64,000 nt of DNA from Cytophagales bacterium (lineage in GTDB: Bacteria > Bacteroidota > Bacteroidia > Cytophagales > Cyclobacteriaceae). Every line of letters starts with the position of its first letter. Position 1 is the stretch's first letter. The position numbers and the translations under genes are program-made. Of the stretch, positions 19,624 through 29,689 are shown piece by piece. The stretch lies in contig JANYHW010000157.1 in NCBI GenBank assembly GCA_025358885.1, forward strand, positions 1-64,000. The letters run 5' to 3'. The notes beneath the pieces were generated by a model that had not been told where the DNA came from, did no database searches, and saw only the letters and a list, made by a program, of their open reading frames with translations.

Positions 19624-22600
19624 ATGTATTTGATTTTCGATACGGAAACCACGGGCGTTCCGCACAACAAGACTGCGCCAATTACCGATCTGGACAACTG
19701 GCCCCGCGTCGTACAGATCGCTTGGGAATTGCACGATGGAAAGGGTGGCCTTCTTTCACAGCACAACTATCTCATAAAACCGGAAGGATTTGATATTCCT
19801 TTCAAGGCCGAACAAGTACATGGCATCTCCACCAAACGGGCCATGGAGGAAGGCCACCCCCTCAAAAAAGTCCTGGGAATTTTTTTCGAAGACCTGAGCA
19901 AGACTTCAGTACTCGTTGGCCACAACATTGAATTTGACATCAACATCCTGGGCGCCGAACTCATTCGACAGGGACTTGCTGCTGAAAAACTTTTGTCCAC
20001 CACGAAGGTGGATACAGGAATTGTCTCGGTGGACTTTTGCCAGCTTCCGGGCGGGCCTGGCGGGCGGTTGAAAATGCCGAGGCTTGCAGAGTTGCACGAA
20101 AAGTTGTTTGGAAAAGGCTTTGGCGATGCCCACGATGCTTCGTATGATGTGGCTGCCACAGCCCGTTCATTCTTCGGCCTCATCAGGGAAAAAGTGGTCA
20201 AGCCTTTTGACTCTACTCCTGTTTCAGAAATTGAATACGAAGAGCCAAACCTTGAAGCAGGTAACGCGAGCAAGAGGGAAAAAACCAAAAAGAAAACGTA
20301 TTCATCTGAGGGCAATGAAGCCGACCTTACCAAACCATTTTGCCATCTTCATCTCCATTCACAGTACTCTGTATTGCAGGCCACTGCCAATGTCCAGGAC
20401 ATCGTAGCGAAAGCAAAAGAACAAAAAATGACCGCCATCGCTATCACAGACTTTGGCAACCTATTTGGGGCATTCAAATTTGTTGGAGAAGCATTAAAAA
20501 ATGATATCAAGCCGATCGTAGGCTGCGAATTATACCTGGCCGACGAAAGGAAGAAAACAAAATTCACCAAGGATAATCCCGATAAACGATACAACCAGGT
20601 ACTGATCGCAAAGGATAAGGATGGTTATCACAATCTTGCGAAACTGAGTTCATTGGGATTTATCGAAGGTCTATATGGAATACATCCCCGGATTGATAAG
20701 GCGTTGGTCGAACAATATAAGAAAGGACTCATGGCTACCACAGGGAGCCTCCTGTCTGAAATTCCTCATCTAATACTACATGTGGGAGAACGCCAGGCGG
20801 AAGAGGCATTTGCCTGGTGGCATAAAACCTTTGGCGAAGATTTCTATGTCGAACTGAACCGGCACGGCATTCCCGAAGAGGACCACGTTAACCAAACCCT
20901 TCTTCGGTTTTGTGAGAAATACAAGGTGAAGTATTTCGCCGCCAATGAAGTTTTCTACCTGGTGAAAGAAGAGGCCAATGCTCATGATGTCCTGTTGTGC
21001 ATCAAGGAAGGGGAGTTTCAAAGTACACCCATTGGCGAAGGCAGAGGCAAGCGCTACGGTCTCCCCAACAGTGAATACTTTTTCAAGTCGCAAGAGGAGA
21101 TGAACAATCTGTTCCGCGATCTTCCGGCAGCCATCGATACAGTAAGTGAAATTGTGAACAAAGTCGAAGGTTACAAACTTGAACGAAAAGTGGCGCTTCC
21201 CAAATTTGAAATTCCGAAAGGCTTCAAGTCGGAAGACGAGTATTTGCATCACCTTACACTTCAGGGGGCGAAACTAAGATACCCGGAAATGACCCCTGCA
21301 GTCCAGGAGCGAATCGATTTTGAATTGGAGACCATCAAGAAGACAGGCTATCCCGGTTATTTTCTCATTGTACAGGATTTCACTTCCAAAGCACGAGAGA
21401 TGGGAGTGTCTGTTGGTCCAGGTCGCGGGTCTGCGGCCGGCTCGGTCGTGGCATACTGTACTGGAATCACAAATGTGGATCCAATTGCTTACGATCTCCT
21501 CTTCGAGCGCTTCCTGAATCCTGATCGCGTGTCTCTGCCGGATATTGATATTGATTTTGATGATGAAGGCCGTGACAGGGTCCTCAATTATGTTATCGAA
21601 AAATATGGACATAACCAGGTGGCCCAGATTATTACCTACGGCACCATGGCTGCCAAGTCTTCCATTCGGGATGCAGCACGGGTTATGGAATTGCCACTGG
21701 CCGACGCCAACAACCTGGCAAAACTTGTTCCTGAACGACCGGGAACAACCTTATCAAAAGCATTTGAAGAGGTGCGCGAACTCGAAGATATCCGGAAAGG
21801 ATCCGATAAACGAGCGGAAGTGCTGAAGCAAGCCATCATCATCGAAGGCTCATTGCGCAATACGGGAACCCATGCCTGCGGTGTAATCATCACTCCCGAC
21901 GACATGACGAAATTGATACCCGTTTCAACCGCCAAGGATTCCACCATGCTCGTTACCCAATTTGACAACAGTGTGGTGGAGAATGCCGGGATGCTGAAAA
22001 TGGATTTCCTGGGACTAACAACCCTTACTATCCTGAAGACAGCCCTGAAGAACATTAAGAAAAGAAAGGGTATTGACATTGATCTGGAAAAAATTCCCCT
22101 CAATGACCTGAAGACCTACCAGCTTTATCAGCGGGGAGAGACAGCAGGCACGTTCCAGTTTGAAAGTGAAGGCATGATCAACTACCTGAAGTCTCTTCGG
22201 CCTGATAAGTTTGAAGACTTGATTGCCATGAACGCCCTGTACCGGCCGGGTCCGATGGAATATATTCCGAACTTCATTGCCCGCAAACATGGGCGCGAAG
22301 CCATACGGTACGACTTGCCGGAAATGGAGGAAAACCTCAAAGACACGTACGGCATTACTGTCTACCAGGAGCAGGTGATGCTGCTTTCACAGAAGCTGGC
22401 AAATTTTTCCAAAGGTGATGCGGATGTGTTGCGGAAGGCCATGGGCAAGAAGCAAAAAGATGTGCTTGACAAGATGAAGGGCAAGTTCATTGAAGGCTGC
22501 AAGAAAAATGGCCATGATGAGCGTATTGCAGACAAGGTTTGGAAAGATTGGGAGGCATTTGCACAATATGCCTTCAACAAATCCCACTCCACCTGCTACT

Positions 22601-23910
22601 CGCTGGTAGCGTACCAAACCGCATACCTCAAAGCCAACTATCCGGCTGAGTATATGGCGGCTGTACTTACGCACTCACAGAGCAACCTGGAGAACGTCAC
22701 CTATTTCATTGAAGCCTGCCGTAAAATGGGAATCGAAGTACTTGGTCCTCACGTCAATGAATCGGGTGTGTTTTTCGAGGTGAACAAAACGGGTGCAATT
22801 CGTTTTGGACTTGGCGCAATAAAGGGTGCAGGCGATGCCGCCGTGGAATCGACCATCCAGGAACGAGACGCTCATGGACCCTACACTGATATTTTTGATT
22901 TCGCCAAGCGACTTAGTACGCGCTCCGTGAATAAGAAGACCTTCGAGTCATTGGCCCTGTCGGGTGCGTTCGACTGCTTCACAGAATATCACCGGAGGCA
23001 ATACGTTTTTGCAAAAGAAGGTGACATCAACCTGACGGAAAAAGCCACACGCTACTCAGCCAAGCTCCAGCAGGAAACGATGAGTGCCCAGGTAAGCATG
23101 TTCGGCGGAGCATCCGGTACGGAAGTGCCAAAACCAAGAGTCGAACCCATCGAACCCTTCAGCGAAATCGAGAAGCTTCACTTTGAAAAAGAAGTAGTGG
23201 GCGTTTACATTTCCGGGCATCCACTGGACAATTTCCGTTTTGAAATGGATACGTTCTGTACAGCACCGATTTCCGATCTCAATAACCTTGACGTGCTGGA
23301 AGGCAAAGAAATGAAAGTGGGTGGAATCGTTTCTACGGTGGAGCACAAAATGACCAAAACCGGAAGACCATTTGGAAAAATGGCCGTGGAGGACTACTCC
23401 GGAAAGTACGAATTTGTGCTGTGGAGTGATGACTACATGAAATTCAAGTCCTTCCTCATGCCGGGACTCTTTCTTTTCATTGAAGGAAATGTCGTAAGGA
23501 AGAGCTGGGGAGACCAGAACCTGGAATTCAAATTGAGAAACATTGAAATCCTGAATGACCTGGCCTCGAAGCGGGTGCAGGGTGTGGCTTTGCGCGTCGC
23601 CGTGGCGGCAGTGAATACGGAGTTTATCGACAGCATCGAAAAGCTTTGCAAGAAGTACTCTGGAAACTCTTCCCTGCAAATTTACCTCATCGATGATGTG
23701 GAGGTACCCTTGCTCTCGCGGACTGCCCGGATCAAACCCACCAACAGCCTGATCAGGGACCTGATGCCCATGGCCGAAGTGGGGTTTGTCACCGACAAGA
23801 ATTATGTCCGCTGGCTGACGGACAAGCCCAATAAACCGGAACAAACTTCTGCGGCTGTTGGAACAATTTCTCCTACCTTCGTGTTGGAAACGGCAGAGGC
23901 AGAATTATAA
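19624..23910 (+). CDS. dnaE: DNA polymerase III subunit alpha with N-terminal DnaQ-like (DEDDh) 3'-5' exonuclease domain
   Basis: 1428 aa; exo motifs [29 protein letters not shown]; then PHP region ([13 protein letters not shown]) and C-family polymerase motifs ([31 protein letters not shown]). Confidence 0.95.
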   Translation: MYLIFDTETTGVPHNKTAPITDLDNWPRVVQIAWELHDGKGGLLSQHNYLIKPEGFDIPFKAEQVHGISTKRAMEEGHPLKKVLGIFFEDLSKTSVLVGHNIEFDINILGAELIRQGLAAEKLLSTTKVDTGIVSVDFCQLPGGPGGRLKMPRLAELHEKLFGKGFGDAHDASYDVAATARSFFGLIREKVVKPFDSTPVSEIEYEEPNLEAGNASKREKTKKKTYSSEGNEADLTKPFCHLHLHSQYSVLQATANVQDIVAKAKEQKMTAIAITDFGNLFGAFKFVGEALKNDIKPIVGCELYLADERKKTKFTKDNPDKRYNQVLIAKDKDGYHNLAKLSSLGFIEGLYGIHPRIDKALVEQYKKGLMATTGSLLSEIPHLILHVGERQAEEAFAWWHKTFGEDFYVELNRHGIPEEDHVNQTLLRFCEKYKVKYFAANEVFYLVKEEANAHDVLLCIKEGEFQSTPIGEGRGKRYGLPNSEYFFKSQEEMNNLFRDLPAAIDTVSEIVNKVEGYKLERKVALPKFEIPKGFKSEDEYLHHLTLQGAKLRYPEMTPAVQERIDFELETIKKTGYPGYFLIVQDFTSKAREMGVSVGPGRGSAAGSVVAYCTGITNVDPIAYDLLFERFLNPDRVSLPDIDIDFDDEGRDRVLNYVIEKYGHNQVAQIITYGTMAAKSSIRDAARVMELPLADANNLAKLVPERPGTTLSKAFEEVRELEDIRKGSDKRAEVLKQAIIIEGSLRNTGTHACGVIITPDDMTKLIPVSTAKDSTMLVTQFDNSVVENAGMLKMDFLGLTTLTILKTALKNIKKRKGIDIDLEKIPLNDLKTYQLYQRGETAGTFQFESEGMINYLKSLRPDKFEDLIAMNALYRPGPMEYIPNFIARKHGREAIRYDLPEMEENLKDTYGITVYQEQVMLLSQKLANFSKGDADVLRKAMGKKQKDVLDKMKGKFIEGCKKNGHDERIADKVWKDWEAFAQYAFNKSHSTCYSLVAYQTAYLKANYPAEYMAAVLTHSQSNLENVTYFIEACRKMGIEVLGPHVNESGVFFEVNKTGAIRFGLGAIKGAGDAAVESTIQERDAHGPYTDIFDFAKRLSTRSVNKKTFESLALSGAFDCFTEYHRRQYVFAKEGDINLTEKATRYSAKLQQETMSAQVSMFGGASGTEVPKPRVEPIEPFSEIEKLHFEKEVVGVYISGHPLDNFRFEMDTFCTAPISDLNNLDVLEGKEMKVGGIVSTVEHKMTKTGRPFGKMAVEDYSGKYEFVLWSDDYMKFKSFLMPGLFLFIEGNVVRKSWGDQNLEFKLRNIEILNDLASKRVQGVALRVAVAAVNTEFIDSIEKLCKKYSGNSSLQIYLIDDVEVPLLSRTARIKPTNSLIRDLMPMAEVGFVTDKNYVRWLTDKPNKPEQTSAAVGTISPTFVLETAEAEL

Positions 23911-23974
23911 GACATTTCATAAGGCATTATTAAGGCAAAGAAACCTTCTAAAACACTTTAAACACATATTCAAC

Positions 23975-24298
23975 ATGGGAAAAACACTCATACTGACCGA
24001 CTCAAATTTCGATGAAACCATCAAATCCGATAAACCCGTTCTGGTCGACTTCTGGGCAGAGTGGTGTGGACCTTGCAAAATGATTGGACCTGCCGTTGAA
24101 GAATTAGCAGGAGACTATGAAGGTAAGGCGGTCGTCGGTAAGCTGAACGTGGATGAAAATCCTGAGGTGACGGCTCGTTTTGGTGTGCGTTCAATCCCTA
24201 CCCTTCTTGTTTTCAAAAACGGTCAAATTGTGGATAAGCAAGTGGGTGCTGTACCAAAATCGGTATTGTCCTCCAAATTGAAGGCACAAGTAGCGTAA
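23975..24298 (+). CDS. trxA: Thioredoxin
   Basis: [16 protein letters not shown]...[14 protein letters not shown]; start at 23975, not the ORF-track start 23858 (which overlaps dnaE). Confidence 0.95.
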   Translation: MGKTLILTDSNFDETIKSDKPVLVDFWAEWCGPCKMIGPAVEELAGDYEGKAVVGKLNVDENPEVTARFGVRSIPTLLVFKNGQIVDKQVGAVPKSVLSSKLKAQVA

Positions 24299-24321
24299 GA
24301 TCTAAATTAATTCCAGACAAT

Positions 24322-24352
24322 TAAGGTCGCTCCGGTGTAGGGTGCGACCTTA
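24322..24352 (+). terminator. Rho-independent terminator of trxA
   Basis: TAAGGTCGC ... GCGACCTTA (9-bp perfect stem) followed by CTTTTTG. Confidence 0.8.
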
Positions 24353-25768
24353 CTTTTTGTCCTCTATGGGATTCATGTCCAATTCCCATTCATCTGTTCG
24401 AAAACAGGAGACGGGAAGACCTTCCTTGTTGAACAGGTTGGGAATGGAAGTATTGTCCCAACAGAATCTTACAGCGACCGGGACCTTCACTTCTTTTGCA
24501 AAAACAACGACGGTTTCTCCCTCAATCTTTGCCAAGGCGGGAAAGAATTTCTTGTCATCGCCGGCGATCATGAATTGTGTCGGATCACCGCCGTGACTAA
24601 TAAGTCCAATTTGCCCGTATTCGAAAGAGATACGGGCCTTACCTTTTTCAACTTTCATTGACTTATAAAGTGGAGATTGATAACCAAGCAGTGGACGTTT
24701 GTATGTTTCTGCCAGCGCATAATTGGCAAGCCTGTCCCCCACGGGTTTCTTGAATTTTGGATGAATGTCCTTTACGTTGTCCACTACATCCGAAATGATC
24801 ACCATCCCGGTATTCGGAATACTTATCATTCTTGATTGTTGTTCGCGGACTAAGGCTCCTTCAAAAGGGCGGGAGTAGTTGAAGGGTGCAATCTGCACAT
24901 AGTAGAATGGAAAGTCTCTCCCGAAATCTGTTCGCCAGCTTTCGATCATGGTTTTCATTAGCTTCTGATAGGTGGCAGGCGCCACCGTATTGGCTTCTCC
25001 CTGATACCAAATTGCACCTGCTATTCCAAAAGGAACAAGGGGTCGGATCATGCTGTTGTATACCACACCGGGGGTACTGGGCCATCCTTCAGACTGTTTG
25101 AGTTGCATGGCAGAAGTTTTTAATTCGGAATCTGCTTCGATCTTTTCTGAAGGAGTCCAAACTTCTGCAGGTGTGCCTCCCCAACTAACATTGATAAGAC
25201 CAATGGAAACCTTCAAGTCATTATGAAGTTTTTTTCCAAAGAAATAACCCACGGCACTAAAGCCCTTCATCGTTTCGGGCGTGCACAATTGCCATTGCCC
25301 TTCGCCATGTACCTGGGGTGTCGCTTCCGCTGACCGGTTCACCTGAAATAGCCGGATGTTAGGAAAATTTGCTTTGGGCATTTCTTCTTTAGCATCCGCC
25401 GTACCATTGTTGACATTCCATTCCATGTTGGATTGGCCGGAACAAATCCACACTTCTCCAATCATGACATCTTTTATTGTCCTCTCCATCTTACCCAGGA
25501 TCGTAATGGTAAAGGGTCCGCCTGCGGCCGGGGTCTTGATTTTTAGCGACCAACGGGTAGTGTTGAGGGCTTTTGTCTTAAAGGTGTCTCTCGACTCCCA
25601 ACTGCCCACCACGGCAATCTTTTCACCGGAGCCAGCCCACCCCCATAGGGCAACCTCCGAATTCTGTTGAAGAACCATGTGGTCACTAAAAACGGCCGGT
25701 AGGCGCACCTGGCTTTGCGCGCCTACGAAACCTGACATGACCATGAGGGCAATAAAATATTTTTTCAT
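24350..25768 (-). CDS. Sialate O-acetylesterase
   Basis: 472 aa; signal peptide; SGQSNMEWNV and IWYQGEAN motifs. Confidence 0.9.
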   Translation of the reverse strand: MKKYFIALMVMSGFVGAQSQVRLPAVFSDHMVLQQNSEVALWGWAGSGEKIAVVGSWESRDTFKTKALNTTRWSLKIKTPAAGGPFTITILGKMERTIKDVMIGEVWICSGQSNMEWNVNNGTADAKEEMPKANFPNIRLFQVNRSAEATPQVHGEGQWQLCTPETMKGFSAVGYFFGKKLHNDLKVSIGLINVSWGGTPAEVWTPSEKIEADSELKTSAMQLKQSEGWPSTPGVVYNSMIRPLVPFGIAGAIWYQGEANTVAPATYQKLMKTMIESWRTDFGRDFPFYYVQIAPFNYSRPFEGALVREQQSRMISIPNTGMVIISDVVDNVKDIHPKFKKPVGDRLANYALAETYKRPLLGYQSPLYKSMKVEKGKARISFEYGQIGLISHGGDPTQFMIAGDDKKFFPALAKIEGETVVVFAKEVKVPVAVRFCWDNTSIPNLFNKEGLPVSCFRTDEWELDMNPIEDKK

Positions 25769-25777
25769 ATGGATAGG

Positions 25778-26263
25778 CTAAAAGTCCAATTTCCTAAGTC
25801 TTTCGACAATTTCAAATACCGCCGGACACACATGTGTATTCTTCAATGCAAGGTCAAGGACTTGCACCATTTTCTTGCGATCAGTATGCGGATATTCACG
25901 ACAGGCTTTCGGCCGATCGTGATATACACTGCAATAGTTATCAGGACCCAGAAACGGACAGGGGGATGATTTGACTACGTAGTCATTGTCCTCATCCAGG
26001 CGCAGGTATTTGTGAATGAGCTCACCCGGCCTCATTCGCAATGCCTTCGCCAAACGCTCAATGTCGTTTTGATAGAAGATGGGACTGGTGGTCTTGCAAC
26101 AGTTGGCACAAGTCAGGCAATCGATACGGGAGAATACTTCCTCGTGGAGCTTGTGAAATGCATCGTCAACCTTTCTGGGATCTTTTTTTTTGAGACTAAA
26201 CAGAGTCTTCTTGTGTTCTGCCGTTTTAGGTTTTGAAATTGTTTTCAAACGGTGCAGGTCCAT
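25778..26263 (-). CDS. YkgJ family cysteine cluster protein
   Basis: CLTCANCCKTTSPIF, CPFLGPDNYCSVYHDRPKACREYP. Confidence 0.9.
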   Translation of the reverse strand: MDLHRLKTISKPKTAEHKKTLFSLKKKDPRKVDDAFHKLHEEVFSRIDCLTCANCCKTTSPIFYQNDIERLAKALRMRPGELIHKYLRLDEDNDYVVKSSPCPFLGPDNYCSVYHDRPKACREYPHTDRKKMVQVLDLALKNTHVCPAVFEIVERLRKLDF

Positions 26264-26322
26264 GCATCAAAGATAACAATCCGACCAGAATCATCCCTCG
26301 ATAATCCAGAGGGATGACGGGA

Positions 26323-28761
26323 TTATTCATTTCTCAAAGCATGCACAGGGTTCCGGACCGATGAGCGCCATAGTTGTACAACGATCGAAACGGTCGTGCA
26401 AAATACAACGACACCAAAGGCCACGACAAAAGGTGAATAGCCAATCCCTACCGCAAAGGCAAAGGTATCAAGCCATTTTGTGGCCAACCAATAACTCAGG
26501 GGAATGGCAACCAAGCCAGCTATCATCATCAGGAAGAAGAACCAGCTGGCTAGCAATACCATAATTTGTGTGCTCCCCGCTCCAAGTGTCTTTCGTATCC
26601 CAATTTCTTTGGTTCGTTGCTCTGCCATAAACAATGCCAGGGCAAACACACCCAACGAAGAAATAATTACCGCAAAGAGCGCGAAGAAGCTCACCCCTTG
26701 TGCCACGCGCTTTTCCTTGTCATATTGTTTTTCAAAATTGTCTGAAAGTGAATAGTAGGAGAACGGAAATCCAGGTCTCCAATAAGTCCATTGTTCAGCA
26801 AGGTATTTCAACACCTGGGTCTTTTCTCTTTCATCTATGCGCAGGATTACAGAACGGGCCCTGCCCCTGGTCACCACAAATACAATGGGTTTAATTGGCT
26901 CATGGAGGGATTCAAAATTAAAATCCTTCACGACCCCTATAATAGTTCCCTTCCTCCGACTGCCATAATGAAATATTTTTCCAACGGCATCTTCATTGGA
27001 TTTCCACCCAATACTTTTCACCGCTGTCTCATTCAGAATAAATCCTCCCAGGGAATCACTCGCCAGATCATAGTTGAAATTTCTGCCTGCTACAATGGGC
27101 AGTCCCAGAACATTGAAATAATCATGGTCAACATGAATGTCTGCTATCCGAAGATTAATGGCCTGCATCTTGCCATTGACCTCGATCATGGCATCCTGCG
27201 CATCCATCAACCTACCGGAAGGAACTCGACTGGATAAACTCACGAGTTCAATTCCAGCCTTTTGTTCCAGTTTTGCCTTTACCGATTTGAAATCATCGTA
27301 AATGATGGGTGAGGAAGGCAGTACCAGGAGACTGTTGCGATTAAACCCAACATCGAAGCCATCCACAAAAGCCAATTGTTTCTTTACCACCCCCACTGAA
27401 ATAATCAGGACAAATGCCAGGAGGAACTGCATCCAAACAAGGATCGACCGCACACTGAATTTTTTCCCGGAGGCATGTACTCCTTTGGTCATGACCTCCG
27501 ACGCCTTGAATGCACTCAACAGGAAGGCGGGATAACCACCTGCGATAAGACTTACGGCCAAAAGCAGCATAATCATTGCCATCATGACTTTCGGCTGCCC
27601 AAGCTGCGAAAGACTTAAGGATTTCTCAATGAAAGTATTAAAGGCAGGTAGAAGAAAGTAGGCCGCACCGATGGCAAGGACAATAGACAGCAGCGCGAAG
27701 AGGAATGATTCGCTGATGAATTGGTTGAAAAGTGCTGAATGGGTTGCTCCCAGTGTCTTCTTTAAACCCACTTCCTTCGCCCGCTGCGAAAGTCGTGCGG
27801 TAGAAAGGTTAATGAAGTTGATACAGGCAACTACCAAAATCAGGAAGGCCGTCGCCACAAAAATGTACACTATGACGAAATTGCCATTAGATTCCGTGGA
27901 AGAATCGAGGGTAAAGAATAGGTGCAAATTCTTCAGTGGCCAGAAGTGGTATCGATAGGCCTGAGAAGATTTCCTGCCGTCAGCCATGAGTTCATAATAC
28001 TTATCCAACGCCGAAGGCATGGACGCTTCGAGCACATGAATATCGGCTTCAGGTTTCAGGAGGACATAGGTTGCATCGTTATTGCTTTGATTCCGCATCA
28101 GGTCTTCCCTTCCCTCCAACTGCTCCCGGGTGGCCATTGAGACAAGCAAATCAGGCTTGAAGTGACTGTTGGTAGGAATATCCCTGAACACGGCAGTAAT
28201 CATGAGTGGAACCTTGTTCTCCATCATCAGTATCTTCCCCATCGCCTCCTCCGATTCGAAATATCGTTTGGCCACTGATTCACTGATGGCAACGGTGTTC
28301 AGGTCCGTGAGTGCGGTGGTTGCATTTCCCTTTGTCAAACTCCATGAAAACACATTGAATACGTCGGGGTCGGCAAAGAACATGCGTGATTCGACAAATG
28401 ATTTCCCGGAACTTTCATAACCCACCAGCGTATTGCTGTTATCGCTAAAGCGGACGACCGACTCTATTTGTTGGGCGAAGTCATCCCGGGCGTGAACAGC
28501 CAGGGCAAAATTAACGTTACCAAAATGGAGCTCTGGCAATCCATCGATATCAATACTCTCCCGGGACACACGGTAGATTCGATCACCGTTTTTGTTGTAT
28601 CGGTCATAGCTTGTCTCATCTATGATATATAACAACATGAGCAACAAGGCAGAGAAGGCAAGGGTCAAACCCAGTAAATTGATAGAAGAAGTTACTTTAT
28701 TCTTCAGAATGCTGCGCACCGCAAGCAGGAAGTTATGTCGGAACATGGGCTTATGTTTCAA
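26323..28761 (-). CDS. ABC transporter permease (FtsX/MacB-like)
   Basis: 812 aa; two FtsX-type blocks (RLSQRAKEVGLKKTLGA; MAEQRTKEIGIRKTLGAG) and periplasmic MacB_PCD-like region. Confidence 0.9.
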   Translation of the reverse strand: MKHKPMFRHNFLLAVRSILKNKVTSSINLLGLTLAFSALLLMLLYIIDETSYDRYNKNGDRIYRVSRESIDIDGLPELHFGNVNFALAVHARDDFAQQIESVVRFSDNSNTLVGYESSGKSFVESRMFFADPDVFNVFSWSLTKGNATTALTDLNTVAISESVAKRYFESEEAMGKILMMENKVPLMITAVFRDIPTNSHFKPDLLVSMATREQLEGREDLMRNQSNNDATYVLLKPEADIHVLEASMPSALDKYYELMADGRKSSQAYRYHFWPLKNLHLFFTLDSSTESNGNFVIVYIFVATAFLILVVACINFINLSTARLSQRAKEVGLKKTLGATHSALFNQFISESFLFALLSIVLAIGAAYFLLPAFNTFIEKSLSLSQLGQPKVMMAMIMLLLAVSLIAGGYPAFLLSAFKASEVMTKGVHASGKKFSVRSILVWMQFLLAFVLIISVGVVKKQLAFVDGFDVGFNRNSLLVLPSSPIIYDDFKSVKAKLEQKAGIELVSLSSRVPSGRLMDAQDAMIEVNGKMQAINLRIADIHVDHDYFNVLGLPIVAGRNFNYDLASDSLGGFILNETAVKSIGWKSNEDAVGKIFHYGSRRKGTIIGVVKDFNFESLHEPIKPIVFVVTRGRARSVILRIDEREKTQVLKYLAEQWTYWRPGFPFSYYSLSDNFEKQYDKEKRVAQGVSFFALFAVIISSLGVFALALFMAEQRTKEIGIRKTLGAGSTQIMVLLASWFFFLMMIAGLVAIPLSYWLATKWLDTFAFAVGIGYSPFVVAFGVVVFCTTVSIVVQLWRSSVRNPVHALRNE

Positions 28762-28820
28762 CGCTAAACTCCCGTTATCAGCAATAGTTACAGGCCCCGT
28801 GAAAGATTTTTGAAATAAAA

Positions 28821-28844
28821 AAGGCCGGAAAATTTCCGGCCTTT
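28821..28844 (-). terminator. Rho-independent terminator of the DUF6232-like gene
   Basis: AAGGCCGGAAA/TTTCCGGCCTT with T6 on the minus strand. Confidence 0.85.
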
Positions 28845-28869
28845 GATTGGAAGCGGCAAAATAAAATAA

Positions 28870-29358
28870 TTACCTGGCCGATGCCGTAAATTGTTGCTGT
28901 GGACCTTTGAATGTGCTCTTATGAATGCGGGAAAAAAAGGCTTCGTTCAGGGCATGCACAATTTGCGTGATGTATTCTTTATGATTGCTGATCACCACAA
29001 CCCTGTCGCCGGTGGCGATAGTAATACTCACCGCGTATTTTTCCCTCATGGACCACATAATTCCTATGCCGGTAAGCATGAACAAAACCCCAAGACAGAA
29101 TACACCCGTATTCGGATCGATTGGAACGCCCACTAACGTCACCTCAGGAAGGTTGCCAACAACGCTTGCGCCTCCTGCAATGGTCAGGATTGCGCCAAAG
29201 AACAGCAATAAGATACCTGGGGCTTTGGAAGGTCGGATAATGGCTAGACCGTGCTTGGTAATCCCATCCAGGCTGTACCACTTCTTACGTACCTGAAGCT
29301 CGGAGTCAGTAACCGTTACGCCAAAGGTATCGGTGTAGAAAACATTTTCTTTTGTCAT
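28870..29358 (-). CDS. DUF6232-like membrane protein
   Basis: 162 aa; two hydrophobic segments; VFYTDTFGVTVTDSELQVRKKWYSLDGI start typical of that family. Confidence 0.6.
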   Translation of the reverse strand: MTKENVFYTDTFGVTVTDSELQVRKKWYSLDGITKHGLAIIRPSKAPGILLLFFGAILTIAGGASVVGNLPEVTLVGVPIDPNTGVFCLGVLFMLTGIGIMWSMREKYAVSITIATGDRVVVISNHKEYITQIVHALNEAFFSRIHKSTFKGPQQQFTASAR

Positions 29359-29552
29359 AAAAAAACCGTTTGGTTCAATTCTGAATACGGGTTTTGATGG
29401 AAAAAAGGTCCTGTCCCACAGAAACCCTCGCTATTTGACCGGAATGGCAGGCAGAACGCCTCCTGAGTCGACAGGTTATGGATACCTAAAAGTCAATAAA
29501 TAGGTCCCAAATCGCAATTGATGAAAATTGAGATGTAAAGGTTTGGATGTCA

Positions 29553-29672
29553 TTACCCTTCGTCGTCACCTTCCTTATCACGTCTGGTAAATGAATCAAT
29601 CAATCTCCAAACCATAAAGAGGAAGACGGCAGTTAGGCCAATACCGAAGAGGGCACCAAGGAATTTGATCAT
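29553..29672 (-). CDS. Small single-TM protein (39 aa)
   Basis: Manual translation MIKFLGALFGIGLTAVFLFMVWRLIDSFTRRDKEGDDEG; one TM helix then charged tail; not in ORF track because short. Confidence 0.5.
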   Translation of the reverse strand: MIKFLGALFGIGLTAVFLFMVWRLIDSFTRRDKEGDDEG

Positions 29673-29689
29673 TCTATGAAATTACAAGA

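Noticed and set aside
23056-23844. 262-aa minus-strand ORF antisense to dnaE (also 19767-20333, 20776-21252, 21636-22103)
   Set aside because: Opposite a well-supported dnaE frame; no recognisable domain.
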